11,220 nucleotides of DNA from an uncultured Blautia sp. (GCF_934372025.1 NZ_CAKROJ010000066.1:1-11220); one strand, 5' to 3'. Counted from the stretch's first letter, positions 1-6,509 are shown. Numbers and translations: made by a program. The notes: generated by a model not told the origin, from the sequence alone.

Positions 1-423
1 GAGGCAATCGAGGCTGTTAAGGAGGCACGTGCCCAGGGAGATCTGAGTGAAAACTTTGAGTACTATGCGGCGAAGAAACACAAAAATCAGAATGAAAGCC
101 GCATTCGATATTTGGAGAGAATGCTGAAAACTGCAACGGTAGTAGATGATACCTCCAAATCAGATGAAGTTGGAATGGATGATGTTGTGGAAGTCGAATT
201 TGAAGAAGATGGAGAAGTAGAAAGATATAAGCTTGTTACATCTATTCGCGGGAACTCCATGGAGAATCGTGTCAGCATTGAATCACCGATTGGAAAAGCA
301 CTGAAAGGACACAGAGTTGGAGATCGTGTGCTGGTCAGAGTCAATGAAAATGTCAGCTATTATCTGCTTATTAAGTCCATTGACAAGACTGGGGATGAGG
401 ACGAAAATATCCGCAGTTTTTAA
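1..423 (+). CDS. greA: Transcription elongation factor GreA (5'-truncated by window edge)
   Basis: GreA inserts its coiled-coil tip into the secondary channel of RNA polymerase and stimulates cleavage of backtracked RNA. The window opens inside the gene and 140 codons remain before the TAA at 421-423. The fragment has the GreA tip signature ARAQGDLSEN at residues 9-18, with the acidic pair D14 and E17. These align with D41 and E44 of the E. coli protein, so about 27 N-terminal residues are missing. After the second coiled-coil helix (about 20-45) comes the C-terminal FKBP-like domain, with the family pattern SIESPIGKALKGHRVGD (about 91-107). The tail (TGDEDENIRSF) is more acidic and a little longer than in E. 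coli GreA. No convincing terminator follows: the only hairpin near 440-470 is weak and has no T-run. The family call is firm. Whether this is the only Gre factor in the genome cannot be told. Confidence 0.93.
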   Translation, partial: EAIEAVKEARAQGDLSENFEYYAAKKHKNQNESRIRYLERMLKTATVVDDTSKSDEVGMDDVVEVEFEEDGEVERYKLVTSIRGNSMENRVSIESPIGKALKGHRVGDRVLVRVNENVSYYLLIKSIDKTGDEDENIRSF

Positions 424-481
424 CGTAATATATAGCAAGAATTCTCCTTCCTCTACAGGTGGGGATTCGACGAAATTCGAT

Positions 482-535
482 TTTACAAAGATTTAACATT
501 GTACTGGTGAGAACTTTACATGACGTCAATATGAT
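482..535 (+). promoter_or_regulatory. Pho-box-like hexamer array with candidate -10, upstream of the phosphate operon
   Basis: Three TT(T/A)ACA hexamers start at 482 (TTTACA), 493 (TTAACA) and 515 (TTTACA). Position 504, the remaining register of the same 11-bp period, holds the degenerate CTGGTG. A candidate -10, TATGAT, lies at 530-535 with no good -35 at 17 bp, as expected of an activator-dependent promoter. With a start near 542, the array covers about -60 to -22. In Bacillus subtilis, PhoP binds direct TT(A/T/C)ACA-like repeats about 11 bp apart over roughly -60 to -20 of activated promoters. The downstream genes are a phosphate transporter and a PhoP/PhoR-like pair, so autoregulation under phosphate limitation is a reasonable inference. 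The spacing is seen directly; binding is not shown. A second possible -10 (TATTAA, 543-548) cannot be excluded. Confidence 0.6.
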
Positions 536-580
536 AAAAATGTATTAATAATACATTAAATTCAGATAAAGGAGAGGGAA

Positions 581-2347
581 ATGAATTTTTTTAGTATATT
601 GACGTTATTAGGAGGTCTGGCTTTGTTTCTGTATGGTATGCAGGTTATGGGTGACGGACTTGCCAAAGTTTCAGGCGGTAAGTTAGAACAGATTCTTGAG
701 AATCTGACATCCAGTAAATGGAAGGCAGTCCTTCTTGGTATGTGTGTAACTGCGGTTATTCAGTCATCCTCGGCAACAACGGTCATGGTTGTCGGTTTTG
801 TAAATTCCGGAATCATGAAACTGACTCAGGTTGTCGGAATTATCATGGGTGCTAATATTGGAACAACGATCACATCCTGGATTTTGAGTCTGGCTGGCAT
901 TGAAAGCAGTAATTTTCTGATCAGCCTGTTGAAACCAAGTTCGTTTTCACCGATTTTAGCATTTATTGGTATTATTTTACTGACATTTACAAAAAGTTCC
1001 CGCAAGAAAGATATCGGTACGATCCTCCTTGGATTTTCAGTTCTGATGTTTGGAATGGAAACAATGAGTGGAGCTGTGAAACCTCTGGCTGATGTGCCGG
1101 AATTTACCGGGCTTCTTCTTAAATTTTCCAATCCGGTTGCAGGAATCCTGGCAGGTACACTTCTGACTGCGATCATTCAGTCATCTTCTGCATCCGTAGG
1201 TATCCTGCAGGCACTCTGTATGACTGGAGCGGTGCCATTTGCTGCTGCATTTCCAATCATCATGGGACAGAATATCGGTACCTGTGTGACAGCACTTCTG
1301 TCAGCAGTTGGTGCAAACAAAAATGCAAAGCGTGCTGCAATGATTCATCTGTACTTCAACCTGATCGGAACAATCGTGTTTATGATCTTGTTCTACATGA
1401 TCAATGCAGTGGTTCATTTTCCATTTATAGATCAGATGGCAACTCCGGCAACGATTGCCATTACACATAGTATCTTTAATATCACTGCTACACTGGTATG
1501 GTTCCCGTTTTCTAACCTTCTTGTAAAACTTGCCTGTCTTACCATTCGAGATGACAAGATGGATGAGGTTAACGTTGAAGACCAGGAATTTATGATCCTG
1601 GAATCACGTTTCCTGGAGAGACCGGCTTTTGCGGTAGAGCAGGGAAGAAATGCGGCGAGACATATGGAGCAGGACTCCAGAAAAGCACTGGATATCTCCC
1701 TTGGACTGATTCATGAATACAGTGAGGAACAGGCGGAGCGCGTTCTTAAGATGGAATCAAAGATTGACCGATATGAGGATGAACTTGGTACTTACCTGGT
1801 GCAGCTGAATAACAAAGACCTGTCTGAGAAAGACAGCCACAGTGTGTCGATCATGCTTCACTGCATTGGAGATTTTGAGCGTATTTCCGATCATGCAGTG
1901 AATATCATGGAATCGGCACAGGAACTTCATGAGAAAAACTTAAGTTTTTCTGCTCAGGCCCGAAATGAGCTACAGGTTCTGATCGCAGCGGTAGCAAGAA
2001 TCGTCGATACCGCTTATCAAGTCTTTGACAGGCAGGATCTGAATCTTACAAGAGATGTAGAACCTCTTGAGGAAATTGTGGATGAACTGAGTAAAGAGCT
2101 GAAACGCAGACATGTTAATCGCCTGCGTTCAGGTGAATGTACAATTGAAATGGGATTTATACTTACAGACCTTCTTACCAGTCTGGAAAGAATTGCAGAT
2201 CACTGTTCCAATATCAGTGTCTGTATAACACAGGTAAGAGAAAATCTTTATGATACACACAGTCATCTGGAAAATATGAAAAATGAACCGGATGATTCCT
2301 ACTATGTTCGTCTGGAGGAACTGCAGAAAGAATATGTGCTTCCGTGA
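581..2347 (+). CDS. Na+/phosphate cotransporter (NptA/PNaS family) with C-terminal PhoU-like domain
   Basis: This 588-residue membrane protein is predicted to import inorganic phosphate with sodium. The membrane half (about 1-325) holds the inverted repeat of the Na/Pi cotransporter family: QSSSA at 61-65 and again at 200-204, each followed by a glycine-rich G-x-NIGT motif (GANIGTT 90-96, GQNIGTC 229-235). Hydrophobic segments occur near 5-23, 50-75, 82-105, 123-137, 145-165, 185-215, 220-245, 257-280 and 290-320. The C-terminal half (about 345-560) is helical and PhoU-like, with paired FERISDHAVNI (432-442) and LERIADHCSNI (535-545) motifs. The start at 581 has AAAGGAGAGG just upstream. The next gene, a PhoB-type regulator, begins 43 nt after the stop, and a Pho-box-like array lies upstream, so a phosphate role is well supported. 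Ion specificity and direction of transport are inferred from the family. Confidence 0.93.
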   Translation: MNFFSILTLLGGLALFLYGMQVMGDGLAKVSGGKLEQILENLTSSKWKAVLLGMCVTAVIQSSSATTVMVVGFVNSGIMKLTQVVGIIMGANIGTTITSWILSLAGIESSNFLISLLKPSSFSPILAFIGIILLTFTKSSRKKDIGTILLGFSVLMFGMETMSGAVKPLADVPEFTGLLLKFSNPVAGILAGTLLTAIIQSSSASVGILQALCMTGAVPFAAAFPIIMGQNIGTCVTALLSAVGANKNAKRAAMIHLYFNLIGTIVFMILFYMINAVVHFPFIDQMATPATIAITHSIFNITATLVWFPFSNLLVKLACLTIRDDKMDEVNVEDQEFMILESRFLERPAFAVEQGRNAARHMEQDSRKALDISLGLIHEYSEEQAERVLKMESKIDRYEDELGTYLVQLNNKDLSEKDSHSVSIMLHCIGDFERISDHAVNIMESAQELHEKNLSFSAQARNELQVLIAAVARIVDTAYQVFDRQDLNLTRDVEPLEEIVDELSKELKRRHVNRLRSGECTIEMGFILTDLLTSLERIADHCSNISVCITQVRENLYDTHSHLENMKNEPDDSYYVRLEELQKEYVLP

Positions 2348-2390
2348 GAAAACACAGGCAGAAGATCTGGACAGAAAGGAAAGTTTCTGA

Positions 2391-3059
2391 ATGATATATT
2401 GTGTGGAAGATGAAAATAATATTCGAGAACTTTTGATCTACACGTTGGAAACGACGGGTTTTTCTGCAAGGGGAATGGCAGACGGTAAAGAACTGCGTGC
2501 TGCACTTAAAGAAGAACTGCCGGATCTGATCCTTCTGGATATCATGCTCCCGGGTGAGGACGGATACAGTATTCTGGAACGCCTGAAAGCTTCTCAGGAA
2601 ACAAAAGATATACCGGTGATCATGGTTACTGCAAAAGAGGCTGAATATGATAAAGTAAGAGGTCTTGAAGCGGGAGCCGATGATTATATTACCAAGCCAT
2701 TCGGAATGATGGAGTTTGTTGCAAGGGTAAAAGCAGTTCTCAGGCGATGTTCAAAACAGGAAGAAGACAGGGAGTTGATATATGATGAACTGAAGCTTTC
2801 TGTAGGAAAACATAAAGTATACTGGAAAAATGAAAAGGTAGAGCTGACGCGAAAAGAATTTGAGCTTCTTCAGTATCTGATGGAAAATAAAGGGCTGGTT
2901 ATGACCAGAAATCAGATTCTCTGCCATGTATGGGGATATGATTTTGATGGAGAGACGCGAACAGTGGACGTGCATGTTCGTACATTGCGGCAGAAACTGA
3001 GAGATGCCGGAAATCTGATAGAAACGGTGCGTGGCGTGGGCTACAGAATCGGAGTATAA
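2391..3059 (+). CDS. OmpR/PhoB-family response regulator (PhoP-like)
   Basis: This 222-residue DNA-binding response regulator is predicted to be phosphorylated by the kinase encoded next door. The receiver domain (1-120) has the acidic pair E6-D7, the phospho-acceptor D50 in LLDIMLPGEDG, T80 and K102 in the TKPFG motif. The C-terminal winged-helix domain (about 128-222) begins at ELTRKEFELLQYL (151-163), has a recognition helix near 190-203 (TVDVHVRTLRQKL) and ends with the usual ETVRGVGYRI hairpin. The start at 2391 has AGAAAGGA about 10 nt upstream and gives the compact N-terminus MIYCVEDE, typical of the family. It lies 43 nt after the cotransporter gene and 1 nt before the kinase gene. 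This context, with the upstream Pho-box-like array, points to the phosphate regulator PhoP/PhoB. The family is certain; the phosphate specificity is inferred. Confidence 0.93.
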   Translation: MIYCVEDENNIRELLIYTLETTGFSARGMADGKELRAALKEELPDLILLDIMLPGEDGYSILERLKASQETKDIPVIMVTAKEAEYDKVRGLEAGADDYITKPFGMMEFVARVKAVLRRCSKQEEDRELIYDELKLSVGKHKVYWKNEKVELTRKEFELLQYLMENKGLVMTRNQILCHVWGYDFDGETRTVDVHVRTLRQKLRDAGNLIETVRGVGYRIGV

Positions 3060-3060
3060 G

Positions 3061-4392
3061 ATGAGAAAAAAAATATTAAATCAAACCTGTGTGCTGATCG
3101 TAGTTTCAGTATTGCTGACTTTCCTGGCTGCAGGAATGGTCATGTACAGTAAATATAATGAGGATCTGAAAGATAGTGTCCGGGACAGTACGAAGTATAT
3201 TCAGGACAGTATAGAAAAGATGGGAAATTCCTATCTGGATACTGCAATAGGTAAAGCTACATCCGCAAGGATAACATTGCTCGATCCGGATGGAAATGTA
3301 TTGTTTGATTCCCTTGAAGATCCTTCAGAACTTTCAAATCACAGTGACCGGCCGGAATTTATACAGGCAGAAAAGGATGGCTATGCCGAAACTCTTCGTT
3401 ATTCAGAGACCTTATCCAAACAGAATTTTTACTGCGCGGTAAAACTTAAGGATGGGGATATTCTTCGTATTGGAAGGACAACGGACAGTGTATTTTCTAC
3501 TATGTTGTCAAGTTCTGTTTTGCTTGGCGGGTTACTTCTTTTAATCCTGGCGGCAGCCTTTGTTCTGGTACGTCGACAGACAAGGGAGCTGATCGAACCG
3601 ATCAACGAGCTGAACCTGGAACAACCTCTCAAGGAAGTAGCATATGAGGAGTTGAGACCTCTTCTTGACAGAGTTGACCAGCAGAATAAACAGATCGCAA
3701 AACAGATGGAAGAACTGAAAGAAGCGGAAGCAGTGCGCAGAGAGTTTTCTGCAAATGTCTCACATGAACTGAAGACACCACTGATGTCTATCTCCGGCTA
3801 TGCAGAGATTATGATGAATGGAATGGTTCCAAATGAAAAGGTGCCGGAGTTTTCAGGCAGGATTTACCATGAGGCAAGTCGTCTGACTGCACTGGTGGCA
3901 GATATCATCCAGCTGTCACGCCTGGACGAGAAGAGCAGTGATCTTCCATTTGAACCGGTTGATCTTTATGAGATTGCAGAGGATATTGTGCTGCATCTGG
4001 ACAATGCGGCATCTAAGAAAAATATAAAAGTATCCCTTGAGGGAAATTCCGTAATAGTACAGGGTGTGCGACATGTGATTTATGAAATGCTTTTTAATAT
4101 TGCGGATAACGCGATTCGATATACAGATCAGAATGGCAGTGTGAAGATTTTTACGGGAACTGTTGGTGAACATGCTTTCTATAGCGTGGAAGACAATGGA
4201 ATTGGTATTCCTCAAAATGAGCAGAAGAGAATCTTTGAAAGATTTTACAGAGTTGATAAGAGTCATTCTCGTGCAACGGGAGGAACAGGACTTGGCCTGT
4301 CTATTGTAAAACATGGAGCGATTCTTCATGGAGCGGAGATAAAATTGCAAAGTGAACCTGGAAAGGGTACAAAAATGGAGCTGGTGTTTTGA
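3061..4392 (+). CDS. Membrane sensor histidine kinase (PhoR-like), partner of the upstream regulator
   Basis: This 443-residue kinase has TM1 at about 9-29, an extracytoplasmic segment of about 120 residues with a PDC/CHASE-like stretch (RITLLDPDGNVLFDS, 70-84), and TM2 at about 152-170. A linker and coiled coil (about 175-228) follow, then the HisKA motif SHELKTPL with phospho-acceptor H235. The ATPase domain has an N box (NIADNAIRY, 346-354), G1 (VEDNGIGIP, 376-384), F box (RIFERFYRVD, 390-399) and G2 (GGTGLGLSIVKH, 407-418). All catalytic boxes are intact. I chose ATG 3061 over the in-frame ATG at 3031 because it lies 1 nt after the regulator stop with GGAG six bases upstream; the longer form would overlap the regulator and add residues unlike a kinase N-terminus. 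No cytoplasmic PAS and no clear HAMP are seen, unlike B. subtilis PhoR. Phosphate sensing is inferred from the operon. Confidence 0.93.
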   Translation: MRKKILNQTCVLIVVSVLLTFLAAGMVMYSKYNEDLKDSVRDSTKYIQDSIEKMGNSYLDTAIGKATSARITLLDPDGNVLFDSLEDPSELSNHSDRPEFIQAEKDGYAETLRYSETLSKQNFYCAVKLKDGDILRIGRTTDSVFSTMLSSSVLLGGLLLLILAAAFVLVRRQTRELIEPINELNLEQPLKEVAYEELRPLLDRVDQQNKQIAKQMEELKEAEAVRREFSANVSHELKTPLMSISGYAEIMMNGMVPNEKVPEFSGRIYHEASRLTALVADIIQLSRLDEKSSDLPFEPVDLYEIAEDIVLHLDNAASKKNIKVSLEGNSVIVQGVRHVIYEMLFNIADNAIRYTDQNGSVKIFTGTVGEHAFYSVEDNGIGIPQNEQKRIFERFYRVDKSHSRATGGTGLGLSIVKHGAILHGAEIKLQSEPGKGTKMELVF

Positions 4393-4407
4393 ACACCGGC
4401 TCCATTT
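4373..4407. terminator. Bidirectional rho-independent terminator overlapping the kinase stop codon
   Basis: A 16-bp stem (4373-4388 with 4392-4407, one T-G wobble) closes on a 3-nt loop. It is A-rich on the left arm and T-rich on the right. The kinase TGA (4390-4392) lies in the loop and at the first base of the right arm, so the last codons form the left arm. Read on the minus strand, the stem is followed by ATTTTTGT, so it can also end nagB transcripts. It lies between two convergent genes, which fits a shared terminator. The plus-strand T-run (ATTT) is short, so efficiency in that direction is less sure. Confidence 0.78.
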
Positions 4408-4411
4408 AATT

Positions 4412-4433
4412 CAAGAATGCTTCGGCATTCTTG
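4412..4433. terminator. Perfect 9-bp hairpin with TTCG loop in the convergent gap
   Basis: CAAGAATGC and GCATTCTTG form a perfect 9-bp stem around the loop TTCG. In plus-strand RNA this is a C(UUCG)G tetraloop, a very stable fold. It lies 4 nt after the first hairpin and 18 nt from the nagB stop. No strong T-run follows on either strand. It may act as a backup terminator, or as a 3'-end stabiliser or RNase block for either transcript. The structure is clear; its role is inferred. Confidence 0.6.
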
Positions 4434-4451
4434 TGTACGGATTATTTGGAA

Positions 4452-5183
4452 TCAGATATTCAGTTCTGAAAGAGCTTCTTCATCTGCAATGATCGTGCAA
4501 TCTGGATGGAACTGAAGAATAGAGCCAGGTACTTCCGGGGTGACCGGACCGGCTACTACCTGTTTCAGAATCTCTGCTTTGTCTTTTCCACTGACTACAA
4601 CAAGAATCTTGCGGCAGCGCATGATCGTGCCGATTCCCATGGTATATGCCTGTTTCGGAACATCTTCTTCGCATGCGAAAAAGCGTTTGTTTGCCTGGAT
4701 CGTGGTTTCTGTCAGATCAACGCAATGTGTCTCATCGGCGAAATGATCAGATGGTTCATTAAAACCGATATGACCATCATGGCCAAGTCCGAGAAGCTGA
4801 ATATCAGCAGGTCCGAGCTTATGGAGCAGATCGTTGTAATTCTGACATGCTTTTGCTGAATCTGCTTCTGTTCCGTCCGGAACGTAGGTATTTGCATGAT
4901 TGATGTTTATTTTGTGGAACAGATGTGTGTTCATAAAATAACGGTAGCTCTGTTCGTCAGAACCGGAGAGACCCTTGTATTCATCCAGATTGACAGTTGT
5001 CACCTGTGAAAAATCAAGATCACCGTTTTCATACATTTCTACCAGATGCTCATAAGTTCCGATTGGAGATGAACCGGTTGCCAGACCAAGAATGCAGTCA
5101 GGTTTCATAATCACCTGAGCAGCGATGATGTTCGCTGTCTTGCGGCTGAGTTCCTGATAGTTTTTTACTTTACAAATTTTCAT
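4452..5183 (-). CDS. nagB: Glucosamine-6-phosphate deaminase
   Basis: NagB converts glucosamine-6-phosphate to fructose-6-phosphate and ammonia in the cytoplasm, the step that brings amino sugars into glycolysis. The 243-residue protein has the phosphate-binding loop GLATGSSP (33-40), D67 in VNLDEYKGL, and the catalytic block GLGHDGHIGFNEPS (132-145) with D136, H138 and E143. These match D72, D141, H143 and E148 of E. coli NagB with a constant offset of five. The length fits the short Gram-positive form (about 240) rather than the 266-residue allosteric E. coli enzyme. AAGGAGG lies four bases before the start. No nagA, PTS gene or nag regulator is in the window, so the gene seems to be expressed alone from its own promoter (5237-5265), with a possible operator in its leader. 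Confidence 0.96.
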   Translation of the reverse strand: MKICKVKNYQELSRKTANIIAAQVIMKPDCILGLATGSSPIGTYEHLVEMYENGDLDFSQVTTVNLDEYKGLSGSDEQSYRYFMNTHLFHKININHANTYVPDGTEADSAKACQNYNDLLHKLGPADIQLLGLGHDGHIGFNEPSDHFADETHCVDLTETTIQANKRFFACEEDVPKQAYTMGIGTIMRCRKILVVVSGKDKAEILKQVVAGPVTPEVPGSILQFHPDCTIIADEEALSELNI

Positions 5184-5196
5184 GATTCCTCCTTCT

Positions 5197-5215
5197 TGTC
5201 CATTTCATGTGGACA
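5197..5215 (-). promoter_or_regulatory. Inverted repeat TGTCCA-N7-TGGACA in the nagB leader
   Basis: A perfect 6-bp inverted repeat with a 7-bp spacer lies between the predicted nagB start point (about 5230) and its ribosome binding site. The position suits a repressor roadblock site, or an RNA hairpin that affects translation. It does not match the NagR/DasR-type TGGTCTAGACCA consensus, so I assign no regulator. Confidence 0.4.
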
Positions 5216-5236
5216 TATCCCTTTTCTTATATGCTT

Positions 5237-5265
5237 ATATTAATAAAATTGTGCGAAATAGTCAA
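5237..5265 (-). promoter_or_regulatory. Sigma-A-type promoter of nagB
   Basis: On the minus strand, TTGACT (5265-5260) and TAATAT (5242-5237) are separated by exactly 17 bp. This gives a start near 5230 and a leader of about 47 nt. Both hexamers are close to consensus, and the location directly upstream of nagB supports the call. Confidence 0.75.
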
Positions 5266-5308
5266 ATTGTAAATGATTTTGTGCAAAAAATTGATACATT
5301 TATGCAAA
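5249..5308 (+). repeat. Three TTRTGCRAA-like repeats in the nagB/nucleotidyltransferase control region
   Basis: TTGTGCGAA (5249-5257), TTGTGCAAA (5279-5287) and TTATGCAAA (5300-5308) lie in the same orientation, with start spacings of 30 and 21 bp, about three and two helical turns. The first falls between the -35 and -10 of the nagB promoter, where a bound protein would block it. The region is AT-rich and the motif is short, so chance is a real alternative. Confidence 0.3.
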
Positions 5309-5366
5309 TACTATCGTAAGAAAAAGAGTAATATTTGAAATAGTTATAGCATAAGTGATTTATTTA

Positions 5367-5395
5367 TTGTCATATCAGAAATTCTGTTGTACGAT
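5367..5395 (+). promoter_or_regulatory. Sigma-A-type promoter of the nucleotidyltransferase gene
   Basis: TTGTCA (5367-5372) and TACGAT (5390-5395) are 17 bp apart, giving a start near 5402 and a leader of about 28 nt that includes the AGGAGGG ribosome binding site at 5416-5422. The -35 matches consensus at five of six bases and the -10 at four. Confidence 0.6.
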
Positions 5396-5429
5396 AAATA
5401 CAATCTGAAAAATTCAGGAGGGAAAAGTG

Positions 5430-6359
5430 ATGAAAAAACCAGTATTAGTAGTTATGGCAGCAGGAATGGGAAGTCGTTATGGTGGTCTGAAACAGATCGA
5501 TCCGATTGATAAAGAAGGCCATATTATTATGGATTTTTCTATTTATGATGCAGTAAGAGCAGGATTTGAAAAAGTTGTATTTATCATAAAGAGAGAAAAT
5601 GAGCAGGCATTTCGTGAAGCAATCGGGGATCGTTTAAGTAAACAGATTGAAGTTGCGTATGTTTTTCAGGAGCTTGACAATATTCCGGAAGGCTATGCAG
5701 TTCCGGAAGGAAGAGTGAAACCGTGGGGAACAGGGCATGCGGTAGTGAGCTGTATTGATGAGATTGATGGACCATTTGCCGTAATCAATGCTGATGATTA
5801 TTATGGAGTCCATGCATTTAAGATGGCATATGATTTCCTGACAGCAGATCAGAAGGAAGATGACATTTACCATTATATGATGGTTGGATACAGACTGGAG
5901 AATACGCTGACAGAGAATGGACATGTAGCACGTGGAGTCTGTGTGACGGATGAAGAGGGACATCTGATCAAGATTAACGAGCGTACACATATCGAAAAAC
6001 ATGATGGCGGTACTGCTTATACAGAGGATGACGGACAGACATGGACAATGCTTCCGGAAGGCAGCATTGTATCTATGAACATGTGGGGATTTTCCAACAG
6101 CATTCTTAAGGAATTAAAAGAACGTTTCAGAGCATTCCTGGATGATGCAATTCAGAATAATCCGCTGAAGGGTGAATATTTCCTTCCGTTTGTAGTAGAT
6201 GAGCTTCTTCAGGAAAAGAAAGCAACGGTTAAAGTCCTGAAATCTGAAGACAAATGGTATGGCGTCACATATAAGGAAGATAAGCCTATGGTAATGGCTG
6301 CAATCCAGAGTCTCAAAGATCAGGGACTCTATCCTCAGAAACTGTGGGAAGAAGCATAA
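5430..6359 (+). CDS. NDP-sugar nucleotidyltransferase (NTP_transferase fold), substrate undefined
   Basis: This 309-residue cytoplasmic protein is predicted to couple an NTP to a sugar-1-phosphate, or to a related phosphorylated alcohol, releasing pyrophosphate. The N-terminal nucleotide-binding loop AAGMGSRYGG (10-19) is followed by K21 in GLKQIDP. PWGTGHAV (98-105) resembles the base/sugar-binding loop, and INADDYYG (119-126) carries the metal-binding aspartates. It lacks the GalU hallmark after the first loop, so I do not call it galU. It resembles a conserved family, often labelled only nucleotidyltransferase, found in Firmicutes and Bacteroidetes. I chose ATG 5430, seven bases after AGGAGGG; a GTG at 5427 is directly adjacent but spaced only four bases, and the product would gain one residue. 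galE follows after 193 nt, which suggests a UDP-hexose or UDP-HexNAc role, but this is inference. Confidence 0.85.
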   Translation: MKKPVLVVMAAGMGSRYGGLKQIDPIDKEGHIIMDFSIYDAVRAGFEKVVFIIKRENEQAFREAIGDRLSKQIEVAYVFQELDNIPEGYAVPEGRVKPWGTGHAVVSCIDEIDGPFAVINADDYYGVHAFKMAYDFLTADQKEDDIYHYMMVGYRLENTLTENGHVARGVCVTDEEGHLIKINERTHIEKHDGGTAYTEDDGQTWTMLPEGSIVSMNMWGFSNSILKELKERFRAFLDDAIQNNPLKGEYFLPFVVDELLQEKKATVKVLKSEDKWYGVTYKEDKPMVMAAIQSLKDQGLYPQKLWEEA

Positions 6360-6427
6360 GTAAAAATCAGCAGCATCATACAGGAAATGATTGATGGATT
6401 GAGGCTGGTTATGGTTTGTAAGATTTA

Positions 6428-6463
6428 TAGTAAAATCTGATGAAGTTTTAGTAAAATCTGATG
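6428..6463 (+). repeat. 15-bp direct repeat with 21-bp period upstream of galE
   Basis: TAGTAAAATCTGATG occurs without mismatch at 6428-6442 and 6449-6463. The 21-bp period equals two helical turns, so both copies face the same side of the DNA. The pair lies about 53 to 88 bp upstream of the predicted galE start (about 6516), a normal place for an activator site. The first copy also forms part of an AGATTT-N6-AAATCT inverted repeat (6421-6438). No binding protein is assigned. A recent small tandem duplication is the main alternative. Confidence 0.6.
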
Positions 6464-6480
6464 GATGCCTTGAGAAAATA

Positions 6481-6509
6481 TTGTGAAAAAAAAAGAATGG
6501 TGCTACAAT
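6481..6509 (+). promoter_or_regulatory. Extended -10 sigma-A promoter of galE
   Basis: TTGTGA (6481-6486) and TACAAT (6504-6509) are 17 bp apart, and TGC directly before the -10 makes it an extended -10. The start would fall near 6516, giving a leader of about 37 nt. The -10 overlaps the upstream in-frame ATG at 6508, so that codon would not be in the transcript from this promoter, which helps to fix the galE start at 6553. Confidence 0.75.

Noticed and set aside
440..470. Possible hairpin after greA as a terminator
   Set aside because: The stem is about 7 bp with two wobble pairs and no T-run follows, so it is not a convincing terminator.
521..528. Perfect palindrome TGACGTCA between the Pho-box-like array and the -10
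   Set aside because: An 8-bp palindrome is expected by chance in a window of this size, and no bacterial regulator with this site is indicated here.
3031..3060. Upstream in-frame ATG for the kinase (adds 10 residues)
   Set aside because: It would overlap the 3' end of the regulator gene and lacks a ribosome binding site; ATG 3061 has GGAG at 3051-3054 and gives a normal kinase N-terminus.
3916..4350. 144-codon minus-strand open frame opposite the kinase gene
   Set aside because: It lies wholly opposite the conserved ATPase domain and the product looks like no known family.
5427..5429. GTG start for the nucleotidyltransferase
   Set aside because: It is only four bases from the ribosome binding site; the adjacent ATG at 5430 has better spacing and is the stronger start codon. 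The difference is one residue.
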